Source of the DNA: Caulobacter flavus
GTDB taxonomy: Bacteria > Pseudomonadota > Alphaproteobacteria > Caulobacterales > Caulobacteraceae
Direction: 5' to 3'
Length of the DNA stretch: 64,000 nt
Assembly (NCBI RefSeq): GCF_003722335.1
Contig: NZ_CP026100.1
Coordinates: forward strand, 868,001 to 932,000
Below are positions 54,435 to 63,051 of this stretch, piece by piece (position 1 is the first letter of the stretch; each line of letters opens with the position of its first letter). The notes under the pieces were generated by a model, which ran no database searches, had not been told where the DNA came from, and saw only the letters and a program-made list of their open reading frames with translations. The position numbers and the translations under genes are program-made.

Positions 54435-54914
54435 ATGCCCAAGATCGACATCGACCAGGCGCCCACCCGTCACGGCACGGCCTATCCCGCGCCCTTCGAC
54501 ATCCCCTGCCGGGCGCGCAAGCGCTGGAAGCTGGGCGACGCCGTGGGCCTGACCCAGTTCGGGGTCAACCTGATGCGGCTGGAACCGGGAACCTGGTCCA
54601 GCCAGCGCCACTGGCATACCGCGGAAGACGAGTTCGTCTGGGTCGTCGAGGGCGAGGTGGTGCTGGTCGAAGAGGACGGCGAGACGATCCTGCGGGCCGG
54701 CGACTGCGCGGGCTTCAAGGCCGGCGTGCCCAACGGCCACCAGATCCAGAACCGCTCGGACGCGCCGGCGGTGCTGCTGGAGATGGGCTCTCGGCGGCCG
54801 GACGAGGACGGCTGCGACTATCCCGACCTCGACCTCGTCATCCACCCCGGCGAGGAGACCTACCGTCACCGCGACGGGACGCCCTATGTCGCTGGGAGCG
54901 GGCGCAAGCGATAG
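54435..54914 (+). CDS. Cupin-domain protein
   Basis: A 159-residue single cupin. Metal-binding motif 1 is [20 protein letters not shown] (in part), motif 2 [12 protein letters not shown]. It resembles the cupins annotated as transcriptional-regulator-like or glyoxalase-associated, but no partner is adjacent. Start ATG 54435, divergent from dapE with a 64-base gap. Function unknown. Confidence 0.83.
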   Translation: MPKIDIDQAPTRHGTAYPAPFDIPCRARKRWKLGDAVGLTQFGVNLMRLEPGTWSSQRHWHTAEDEFVWVVEGEVVLVEEDGETILRAGDCAGFKAGVPNGHQIQNRSDAPAVLLEMGSRRPDEDGCDYPDLDLVIHPGEETYRHRDGTPYVAGSGRKR

Positions 54915-55222
54915 GGCGGGGCTCAGCCCGTCCCATTCTGTTCCCGTCATTCCCGCCCTCGTGGCGGGAACCTCTTCGTCAGCCGCAAGGCGGATGGGGC
55001 GGATCGCTGGCGATCCGCTGGCGCCCCACGTGCGAACGGAACCAGGGGTTCCCGCCACAGGGGCGGGAATGACGGGAGAGAAGGCCAGCGGCGGGGAACA
55101 ACCGCGACCGTGAAGCCATCGACGAACCGCGTTCGGCGGCGCCCTTGCAAGCTCCGCAGGCGGAACCATATCAGCGGCGCGGGCGCTGAATTTACAGACC
55201 CGAAACGGACCAGAAACACGCC
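54915..55222. repeat. 308-bp gap with nested palindromic repeats
   Basis: Arms CCCGTCATTCCCGCCCTCGT (near 54943) and GGGGCGGGAATGACGGGAG (near 55062) face each other. Inside are GGAACC.../GGTTCC arms, GGATCGCTGGCGATCC and further small dyads. The next 140 bases before 55223 hold no gene and no clear promoter. Confidence 0.65.
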
Positions 55223-55360
55223 ATGGCGGCCAAGGCCCTCATCGCTCTCGCTATCGTCGCGGCCATCGCCGTCGGCCTGCTGCTGCCCATCCCGGGCCGC
55301 TCGCACAAGGCCGAGGCGACCCAGTCGCAGATCGAGACCATCGACATCAAGGGCGGCTGA
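55223..55360 (+). CDS. 45-residue small membrane protein
   Basis: Frame MAAKALIALAIVAAIAVGLL... with one N-terminal helix and a soluble tail ending TIDIKGG. No family recognised. There is no strong ribosome site (CCAGAAACACGCC precedes the ATG). Its last codons are duplicated with the following hairpin, see the tandem repeat at 55342-55434. Confidence 0.55.
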   Translation: MAAKALIALAIVAAIAVGLLLPIPGRSHKAEATQSQIETIDIKGG

Positions 55361-55434
55361 ACAGCCGCCCGCAGGCGACATCAAGGGCGGCTGAGCAGCC
55401 GCCCCGGGGCGACATCAAGAGCGGCTAAGGCCGC
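55342..55434. repeat. 34-bp tandem repeat with GGGCGGCTG/CAGCCGCCC hairpins
   Basis: Two full 34-base units (55342-55375, 55376-55409) and a partial third from 55410. Each begins CGACATCAAGGGCGGCTGA, i.e. the last codons and stop of the upstream gene, and each full unit folds as GGGCGGCTG / CAGCCGCCC with a two-base loop. The unit array lies between convergent genes. Confidence 0.9.
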
Positions 55435-55892
55435 GCCTGCCTGGCCAGGTCTTCCGGCCGCGCGGCGCAGCCCTTGAAGGTCGTCCCGTCCAGCCAGACC
55501 TCGGCCGCGTGGGTGAACACGCGATCGGACATGCCGTCCGAGCACGGCTGCGGCGTCAGGCGGAAGACCAGGCGATGGCCTTGCCCTCCCGTCGGCGCGC
55601 CCGCCTCGGCGTCCCAGACGCCCTGCTCGCCGTCGATGCGCACGCCGGGATTGGACAGGGTCACCGCCCCGCCCTCCATGCGATCCAGCGTCAGCCCGCC
55701 CTCGCGAACGCGGCCCACCCAGAACGGCTCCGTGCCCGCCAGGTCGAAGTCGCCGGCGTAGTCTGGGCCGGGCGCTGCGCCGGCCGGCGCGTCGGCTGGG
55801 ACCGAGCTCGCGCCCTCGGCCGCGCCCAGGGGGCCGTCGCCGCATCCGGCCAGCAGCAGGCACGCGGCGAAGACGACGGCGGATCGGGTCAT
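55425..55892 (-). CDS. Lipoprotein of the COG3650-like family
   Basis: A 155-residue lipoprotein, start 55892. The signal has FAACLLLAGC (lipobox LAGC). The mature part holds GTEPFWVGRV and CSDGMSDRVFTHAAEVWL...GCA, the Cys-containing core typical of COG3650-type small lipoproteins. Function unknown. It converges with the 45-residue gene through the tandem hairpins and is divergent from the methyltransferase gene. Confidence 0.8.
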   Translation of the reverse strand: MTRSAVVFAACLLLAGCGDGPLGAAEGASSVPADAPAGAAPGPDYAGDFDLAGTEPFWVGRVREGGLTLDRMEGGAVTLSNPGVRIDGEQGVWDAEAGAPTGGQGHRLVFRLTPQPCSDGMSDRVFTHAAEVWLDGTTFKGCAARPEDLARQARP

Positions 55893-55940
55893 GCGGGCGC
55901 TATCCTCGAAGCGGCGGCTCAAGCTAGTCTACGAGGTACG

Positions 55941-57068
55941 ATGAATCACAACGCTCGCCCCGTCTTCTACGAATTCTTCGCCGGCGGCGGCATGGCCCGC
56001 ATAGGCCTCGGCGAAAGCTGGTCCTGCGCCTTCGCCAACGATTTCGACCCCGTGAAGGCGGCCACCTACCGCGCCAACTTCGCCGACGCCGACGAGCATT
56101 TCCACACCGGCGACGTCTTCGCGCTGGAGGCGGCCGACCTGCCCGGGCAGGCGGACCTGGCCTGGGCCTCGAGCCCCTGCCAGGACTTCAGCCTGGCCGG
56201 CGCGCGGGCGGGCCTGCATGGCGGCCGCTCGTCGGCCTTCTTCGGCTTCTGGCGGCTGGTCGAGGCGCTGGACGCCGAGGGCCGCGCCCCGACCACCATC
56301 GTCATCGAGAACGTGGTCGGCCTTCTGACCTCGCACCGCGGCGAGGACTTCACGGCCCTGTGCCAGGCCCTGGCCGACCAGGGCTACAGCTTCGGCGCGC
56401 TGGAGATCGACGCGGCGCACTTCACGCCGCAGTCGCGGCCCCGCGTGTTCGTGGTCGCCACCCGCGCCCCGACCGACGGCCTGACCGGCCAGGGGCCGTT
56501 CCACAGCCGCGCCGTGCGCGAGGCGGCCGCCCGCCTGCCCCAGGCGTTGAAGGACCGCTGGCTGTGGTGGGCCCTGCCCGCCCCGCCGGCCCGCAACACA
56601 GACCTTTCCACCGTGCTCGAGCCCGACGACGCCGTCGAATGGCGCAGCGACGCGGCCACCATGGCCCTGTTGGACCTGATGGCCCCGGCCCACCGCGCCT
56701 CGGTCGACGCCCGCGTCGCCTCGGGAGAGCGGGCGGTCGGCGGCGTGTTCCGGCGGATGCGCGGCGGCGAGCAGCGGGCCGAAGTGCGCTTCGACGGCCT
56801 GGCGGGCTGCCTCCGCACCCCGCGCGGCGGCTCCTCGCGCCAGACGCTGCTGGTGATCGACAAGGGCGTGGTGCGCTCGCGCCTGGTCACTCCGCGCGAA
56901 GGCGCCCGGCTGATGGGCCTGCCCGACGGCTACGCCCTGCCCAGGAGCGCCACGGCGGGCCTGCACGTGATCGGCGACGGCGTGGCGGCCCCGGCCGTGC
57001 GCTGGCTGGCCGAACACCTCCTTGCTCCATTGGCTGCCAGGAAAACTGCGGCCCTGGCCGCCGAATAG
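55941..57068 (+). CDS. DNA (cytosine-5) methyltransferase
   Basis: A 375-residue m5C methyltransferase. Motif I is FFAGGGMARIGL, motif IV SPCQDFS with the catalytic Cys80, motif VI IENVVG (E123-N124-V125), motif VIII QSRPRVF, and a C-terminal motif X region HVIGDGVAAPAVRWL. A variable target-recognition region lies between VIII and X, so the recognised sequence cannot be told. A Vsr endonuclease gene follows 2.4 kb downstream, suggesting a Dcm/Vsr pair. No restriction endonuclease is adjacent, so it may be a solitary methyltransferase. Confidence 0.92.
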   Translation: MNHNARPVFYEFFAGGGMARIGLGESWSCAFANDFDPVKAATYRANFADADEHFHTGDVFALEAADLPGQADLAWASSPCQDFSLAGARAGLHGGRSSAFFGFWRLVEALDAEGRAPTTIVIENVVGLLTSHRGEDFTALCQALADQGYSFGALEIDAAHFTPQSRPRVFVVATRAPTDGLTGQGPFHSRAVREAAARLPQALKDRWLWWALPAPPARNTDLSTVLEPDDAVEWRSDAATMALLDLMAPAHRASVDARVASGERAVGGVFRRMRGGEQRAEVRFDGLAGCLRTPRGGSSRQTLLVIDKGVVRSRLVTPREGARLMGLPDGYALPRSATAGLHVIGDGVAAPAVRWLAEHLLAPLAARKTAALAAE

Positions 57069-57143
57069 GTCGCTGACAGCCCAATCCCCACGGCCTAAGG
57101 TGGAGATCACCAAGGGCCAGTTTTTCATCCCCGAGAGATCACA

Positions 57144-58130
<987 letters not shown>

Positions 58131-58140
58131 GGCTCCCCGC

Positions 58141-58254
58141 CATATCGTCATCCCGGACGGCCGAAGGCCGATCCGGGACCCAGGGGCCGGCGCACCGCGG
58201 CTCCCCGTTGGGTCCCGGCTCTCCGCGCTACGCGCTGCGGCCGGGATGACGAGA
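58141..58254. repeat. GC-rich palindromic intergenic repeat
   Basis: Arms CGTCATCCCGGACGGCCG and CGGCCGGGATGACGAG with an inner GGGTCCCGGCT/GACCC element. Similar CATCCCGG/CCGGGATG arms occur in the composite repeat near 30020. Follows cysK. Confidence 0.65.
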
Positions 58255-58297
58255 CTTTCGAGGGCTTGATGGTTCTCGCCGCGCACATCTTCCCAGC

Positions 58298-59500
58298 ATG
58301 ACCACTCTGAAGATCGGCATCGTCGGCTGCGGCGTCGGCGGCATGGCCGCCGCCCTGGCGTTGGCCCGTCGCGGCCACGCCGTGACCCTGCTGGAGGCGT
58401 TCGAGCAGCCGCGCCCGGTGGGCTCGGGCCTGCTGCTTCAGCCGACGGGCCTGGCGGCCCTGCGCGCGCTCGAGCTGGAGAACGCCGTCCGCGCCGCCGG
58501 CGCCCCCGTCCAGGAACTGATCGGCCACGACAGCCGCGGCCGCCGGGTGATGGCCCTGGACTACGCCGACTGGCGGTCGGGCGCCCACGGCGTCGGCATC
58601 CACCGCGCGGCCCTGTTCGACGCCCTGCACGCGCCGCTGGTCCCCGCCGGGGTCGAGATCATCACCGGCGCGCGGATCACGCGGCTGGAGAACATCGCCC
58701 GCCCCGTGCTGCACGACGCGGCCGGACGCGCCTTCGGCCCCTTCGACATCGTGCTGGTCGCCGACGGCTCGGCCTCGACCCTGCGGACGGCGCTGAAGCC
58801 CCGAGCCCGAGCTCCGGTCTATCCGTGGGGCGCGGTGTGGACCAACGTCGTCGATCCCGACGGCCGGTTCGCCGGCGCCCTGCGGCAGGTCTATCACCGG
58901 GCCGAGGTGATGTGCGGCGCCCTGCCGGTGGGACGCGGCCCGAACGGCGAGGCGCACTGCACGGCGGTGTTCTGGTCGGTTCCCGTGGCCGGCATGGACG
59001 ACTTCCTGGCCGGCGACTTCGCCGCCTGGCGCGACACGCGGCTGGCCCCGCTGTGGCCGGGCCTGGCCCAGGCCTTCGCCGGTCATTCCGACTGGAGCGG
59101 CTTCTCGCGGGCGATCTATCGCGACGTCTCGGTCGGCCGCTGGGACGTGGGGGCCTTCGCCCTGATCGGCGACGCCGCCCACGGCACCAGCCCGCAGCTG
59201 GGCCAGGGCGCCAACCTGGCCCTCGTAGACGCCGTCGAACTGGCCGACCGGCTGGTGACCGCGCCCTCGCCCGCCGCCCTCAAGGGCTGGCAGGCCGATC
59301 GGCGACGCCACACCGGCCTCTACCAGCTTGTCTCCAAGGCGCTGACGCCGCTGTTCCAGTCGCGCGGCTGGTTCTGGCCGGCGTTGCGCACCTGGGCGTT
59401 CACCCCGGCCTCGCGGCTGCCGGGCTTCCGGCAGGTCGGCGTCGGGCTGCTGACCGGCACGCTGCGCCTGGGCCGCTTCCCGCGCGTTACGCGTCCATGA
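58298..59500 (+). CDS. FAD-dependent monooxygenase
   Basis: A 400-residue flavoprotein of the PHBH/UbiH-like group. The FAD-binding GCGVGGMAAALALARRGH lies at residues ~8-25, and a second motif ALIGDAAHGTSPQLGQGANLAL (in part) near 290 is the GD motif. The substrate is unknown. The stop overlaps vsr's ATG by four bases (ATGA). No aromatic-catabolic genes are adjacent. Confidence 0.87.
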   Translation: MTTLKIGIVGCGVGGMAAALALARRGHAVTLLEAFEQPRPVGSGLLLQPTGLAALRALELENAVRAAGAPVQELIGHDSRGRRVMALDYADWRSGAHGVGIHRAALFDALHAPLVPAGVEIITGARITRLENIARPVLHDAAGRAFGPFDIVLVADGSASTLRTALKPRARAPVYPWGAVWTNVVDPDGRFAGALRQVYHRAEVMCGALPVGRGPNGEAHCTAVFWSVPVAGMDDFLAGDFAAWRDTRLAPLWPGLAQAFAGHSDWSGFSRAIYRDVSVGRWDVGAFALIGDAAHGTSPQLGQGANLALVDAVELADRLVTAPSPAALKGWQADRRRHTGLYQLVSKALTPLFQSRGWFWPALRTWAFTPASRLPGFRQVGVGLLTGTLRLGRFPRVTRP

Positions 59501-59943
59501 CCCCGCCGACCACCGACGTCTTCGACCCGGCCAAGCGTTCGGCCGTGATGGCCCGGGTGAAGAGCAAGGACACCAAGCCCGAAAAGACCCTGCGGCGGCT
59601 GCTGACCGCCCTGGGCGCGCGCTATCGCCTGCACCGCAAGGACCTGCCCGGCTCGCCCGACGTGGCGATGCCCGGCCGCCGGCTCGTCTTCTTCGTGCAT
59701 GGCTGCTTCTGGCACGGCCACGACTGCCCGCGCGGGGCGCGCGTCCCCCAGGCCAACCGCGACTACTGGCTGGCCAAGGTGGCCAGGAACAAGGCCCGCG
59801 ACGCCCGCGCCGCGGCCGACCTCGCCCAGGCCGGCTGGCGGGTGGAGACGATCTGGGAATGCCAGATGAAGGACGAGGCCGCGCTGGTGGAGCGGCTCAA
59901 ATCCAACCTCTCCCAAGGGGAGAGGGGGCGGCCCGCGCCGTAG
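59497..59943 (+). CDS. vsr: Very short patch repair endonuclease
   Basis: A 148-residue mismatch-specific endonuclease that nicks at T:G mispairs arising from deaminated m5C. Conserved residues are E29 (KPEKTLRRLL), D55 (GSPDVAM), H68 (FVHGCFW) and H73 (WHGHDCPRG), as in E. coli Vsr. Start ATG 59497 sits in the stop of the FAD monooxygenase gene. A cytosine methyltransferase gene lies 2.4 kb upstream, its expected partner, separated by two metabolic genes. Confidence 0.9.
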   Translation: MTPPTTDVFDPAKRSAVMARVKSKDTKPEKTLRRLLTALGARYRLHRKDLPGSPDVAMPGRRLVFFVHGCFWHGHDCPRGARVPQANRDYWLAKVARNKARDARAAADLAQAGWRVETIWECQMKDEAALVERLKSNLSQGERGRPAP

Positions 59944-59983
59944 GCGTGGGAGGGTGAGGGGATACGCCGTCGACGGTCCGGCG

Positions 59984-61744
59984 CTACGCCGCCGCCGTGC
60001 GGGCCGGCGGGCTCGCCAGCACCTCGACCAGGGCCGCGTGCAGCTGGGCCGGGTCGATCGGCTTGGCGACATGGGCGTCCATGCCGGCGGTGCGGCAGGC
60101 GTCCCAGTCCTTGGAGGTGGAGGAGGCGGTGACCGCGATCACCGGGACCTGCTGGTTGGGGCCGGGCTCGGCGCGCAGGATGCGAGTGGTCTCGCGCCCG
60201 CCCAGGCCGGGCATGTAGACGTCCATCAGCACCACGTCGAAGGCGCCCGCGCCCAGCAACTCCAGGGCCCGCTCGCCGGACTCGGCCAGCACCGGCGCCA
60301 CGCCGAAGGTCTGCAGCACCAGCTCGACGGCGCGGCGGTTGACCACGTGGTCGTCGACCACCAGCACCCGGGTTCCGGCGATCGAGGCCGCGCTTGCCGC
60401 CTCCTGCGGAGCCTGGGCCTCGTCGACCCGGACGGTCAGGCGCAGCGTGGCGCCCTTGCCCAGGCCCTCGCTGGTCACGGTGATGTCGCCGCCCATCAGC
60501 CGGGCCAGCTCGCGGCTGATCACCAGGCCCAGCCCCGAGCCGCCGTGCCGGCGCACGACCTCTGCGGTCAGCTGGTCGAAGGGGGTGAACAGGCGCGGCA
60601 GGGCCTCGGGCTCGATGCCGCGGCCGGTGTCGACGATGCCGATCTCCAGCGTCCAGCCCTCGCCCTGGCGGTGAGCGGCCAGGAAGACGGCGATCTCGCC
60701 GCGCTCGGTGAACTTGATGGCGTTGGACAGCAGGTTGTTGAGCACCTGGCGCAGGCGCAAGGCATCGCCGGCCACCCAGCGCGGCAGGCCCGCGGCGCCT
60801 TCTATGCGCAGGCGCAGGCCCTTCTTCTGCACCTCAGGCCGCCACAGCCGCAGGGTGTCGGCCAGGGCCTGGCGCAGGTCGTAGGGCGCGCGCTCGACGG
60901 CCATCCGGCCGGCCTCCAGCCGCGAGAAGTCCAGAAGGTCGTTGAGCAGGGTGCGCATCATGCCGCCGGCGTCGGCGATCAGCTGGGCGTGGACCTTTGC
61001 GCTGGGCTCGGGCGCCTCGCTGTGCAGGCGGGCCGCGCCGGCCAGGATGGCGCTGATCGGGGTGCGCAGCTCGTGGCTGATCATGGCCACGAAGGCGCTC
61101 TTGGCGGCCACGGCCTCCTCGGCCTCGTGGCGGCGGCGCTCGGCCTCGGCCTTGGCGGCTTCCTCGGCCCGCAGCGCGGCCTCCAGGGTGCGGGCGGCGA
61201 CGGCGACCGACAGGATCAGCAGAAGAACTCCGAACCACAGGGCGTTGGCCAGCGGCGAGTCCGGATTGGCCGCCCGGCCGATGAACGGCACGATCAGCAG
61301 GTAGATCACGTGCGGCAGCGCCGCGGCCAGGGTCGCCGAGCGCAGGCTGACATTGACGACGATGACGTTGAGCAGGGCCCCGGCCAGCAGCAGTCCGCCC
61401 AGGGTGGGGGCGAAGCGCTGATGCGATGCGAACAGCGGCAGGGCCAGAGCCCCGAAGATGGTCGAGGTGACCGCCGGCATGATCGCCAGCGCCCAGCGCC
61501 GCCACCCGGCCAGGAAGCGCGCGGGATCGGCGGTCAGCCGGCGGAACAGCCACAGCTCGAAAAGCTGGGCCAGGGTGTAGGCGGCCGCCCACAGCCACAC
61601 CCAGGCCATGCCGACGAACACGTGCAGGATGAGCGCCATGGCGACGGTGGCGACCAGGCGCAGATAGACGTTGCCCCGCCGCGCCGCGGCGGCGTGGATG
61701 ATCGCCGCTTGCCGATCCTTGACGTTACTGGTCCGTGCGCTCAT
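59984..61744 (-). CDS. Membrane hybrid histidine kinase/response regulator
   Basis: A 586-residue sensor. About six N-terminal helices (residues ~25-185) form a membrane sensor module without a large periplasmic loop; a coiled coil (EAALRAEEAAKAEAERRRHE) follows. HisKA has AMISHELRTPISAI (His224), HATPase has GGSGLGLVISRE, and a C-terminal receiver has Asp508 (LMDVYMPGLGG). No partner regulator is adjacent. The ligand is unknown. Confidence 0.9.
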   Translation of the reverse strand: MSARTSNVKDRQAAIIHAAAARRGNVYLRLVATVAMALILHVFVGMAWVWLWAAAYTLAQLFELWLFRRLTADPARFLAGWRRWALAIMPAVTSTIFGALALPLFASHQRFAPTLGGLLLAGALLNVIVVNVSLRSATLAAALPHVIYLLIVPFIGRAANPDSPLANALWFGVLLLILSVAVAARTLEAALRAEEAAKAEAERRRHEAEEAVAAKSAFVAMISHELRTPISAILAGAARLHSEAPEPSAKVHAQLIADAGGMMRTLLNDLLDFSRLEAGRMAVERAPYDLRQALADTLRLWRPEVQKKGLRLRIEGAAGLPRWVAGDALRLRQVLNNLLSNAIKFTERGEIAVFLAAHRQGEGWTLEIGIVDTGRGIEPEALPRLFTPFDQLTAEVVRRHGGSGLGLVISRELARLMGGDITVTSEGLGKGATLRLTVRVDEAQAPQEAASAASIAGTRVLVVDDHVVNRRAVELVLQTFGVAPVLAESGERALELLGAGAFDVVLMDVYMPGLGGRETTRILRAEPGPNQQVPVIAVTASSTSKDWDACRTAGMDAHVAKPIDPAQLHAALVEVLASPPARTAAA

Positions 61745-61921
61745 GGCGCGGCCCCCGCTGGCCTGGAAACACGGAATGTCCCGCCCGTACTATGGGCGAC
61801 AGACGCTAAGAGGGCGTGAAAGAACGCCGCTCTCTCAATGGCACGTCGGGGCGGGGCTTGGCGAGGACGGTAAGGGGCTGCCGGGCGATTCGTCGCACCC
61901 GGCCCGGAAAACGGTCAGAGG

Positions 61922-62206
61922 TCAGGAGCGGCCGAGCAGGCGGTCGAGATCCTCGGGCGACAGGCCTTCGATCTCCAGCCGCTTGAGGCGGGCGGTCGCG
62001 CCGCTCGTCACGCGGACGGCCGAGCGCGACAGGCCAAGGCGCTTGGCCAGCAAGGCGACGAGGGCGGCGTTGGCCTCGCCCTCGACCGGTGGAGCGCTGA
62101 CCCGCGCCTTCAGATAGGGCCGGCCGTCGGCGTCGGCCGCCCAGCCGTCGATCGCGTCGCGCCCACCGCGCGGCGTCAGGCGCACGGCCAGGACGGCGGG
62201 CTTCAC
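61922..62206 (-). CDS. DUF167 (YggU) family protein
   Basis: A 94-residue soluble protein beginning with GTG at 62206, seven bases after the YggT stop. VRLTPRGGRDAIDGW and APPVEGEANAALVALLAKRLGLS (in part) are the DUF167 signatures. Function unknown. It pairs with YggT in many bacteria, where the two are cotranscribed. Confidence 0.88.
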   Translation of the reverse strand: MKPAVLAVRLTPRGGRDAIDGWAADADGRPYLKARVSAPPVEGEANAALVALLAKRLGLSRSAVRVTSGATARLKRLEIEGLSPEDLDRLLGRS

Positions 62207-62213
62207 GGCTGGA

Positions 62214-62528
62214 TCAGCCGAGGATGCCCAGCAGCGTGTTGCGCAGCGGGAACAGCAGGAAGTTCTGCACGCCGACGATCACCAGCAGCAGGATGATCGG
62301 GGTGATGTCGACGCCGCCCAGCGGCGGGATCACCCGGCGCAGCGGGGCCAGCAGCGGCCGCGTCACCGCGTCGAGGAAGCGGCTGATCTGGTAGACGGCG
62401 TTGTTGCGCAGGTTGATGACGTCGAAGGCCACCAGCCAGCTGATGATCGCGCTGATGATCACCGCCCACTTGAGCAGCTCCAGCAGGGCGTTGAGGATGA
62501 AGAAGACGAAATAGATCAGCGGGGCCAT
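62214..62528 (-). CDS. YggT family membrane protein
   Basis: A 104-residue protein with two long helices and a central amphipathic segment. SRFLDAVTRPLLAPLRRVIPPLGGVDITPI (in part: RPLLAPLRRVIPP) is the YggT motif. In other organisms members affect cell shape, osmotic stress or division-site placement. Precedes the DUF167 gene by seven bases in one operon. Confidence 0.88.
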   Translation of the reverse strand: MAPLIYFVFFILNALLELLKWAVIISAIISWLVAFDVINLRNNAVYQISRFLDAVTRPLLAPLRRVIPPLGGVDITPIILLLVIVGVQNFLLFPLRNTLLGILG

Positions 62529-62656
62529 GTGCGTTCCAGGCTAGGTCAAGGCTTCTTGCCCGCCCCCGCCCGCCCTGGCAAGGCCGCGCTGTTTTCGCGG
62601 GCCCCGCAACTGCCGCTTGACGGACGCCCCGGGCCACCGTATCTCCGCGCTTCCTT

Positions 62657-62732
62657 GGGGCCGTAGCTCAGATGGTAGAGCGCCTCGTTCGCAATGAGGA
62701 GGTCAGGGGTTCGATTCCCCTCGGCTCCACCA
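62657..62732 (+). tRNA. tRNA-Ala (anticodon CGC)
   Basis: A 76-nt tRNA with encoded CCA. The acceptor stem GGGGCCG/CGGCTCC has the G3-T70 wobble pair, the alanine identity element. The D arm is AGCTCAGATGGTAGAGC, the anticodon stem-loop has CTTCGTTCGCAATGAGG-type pairing with anticodon CGC, and the T arm is GGGGTTCGATTCCCC. The downstream sequence is distinctly less GC-rich, so this tRNA may be the boundary of an inserted segment. Confidence 0.97.
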
Positions 62733-63051
62733 AGGACCCCCTATAAGCTATTGTTTTTAAACGCTTATTGCGTTCGGCGCGTGGGCTGGCTCCACATTTT
62801 TCCCCACAGAATATCTGCGCTGGCGCGCTACGTGATGATCCTTGGTGGGTGTCTCTGAGAAGGTCGCTCGGGCCGAGTGCGGATTTCCCCGGAATCCTTG
62901 GCCGCGCAAAATTCTTCCAAAGTGACGAAGATCTCTCCGTGACAATATGACGCCCGCCGTAGACGTCATTTTTTATGGTCAAGCTTACAGGCAGGTACGG
63001 GACTGTAACAATTAATCCGAAATTAGAGCCTTGCCGGCTCATCTTGCGATA
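62733..63051. other. AT-richer gap behind the tRNA
   Basis: A 319-base stretch of visibly lower GC than the rest of the window (for example TGTTTTTAAACGC and CAATTAATCCG). ATGACG and CGTCAT arms followed by TTTTTT (62947-62975) may be a weak terminator. TTAA, seven bases, TTAG (63012-63026) resembles a CtrA box with one mismatch just upstream of the EAL gene. No integrase or other gene was found. Confidence 0.5.
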
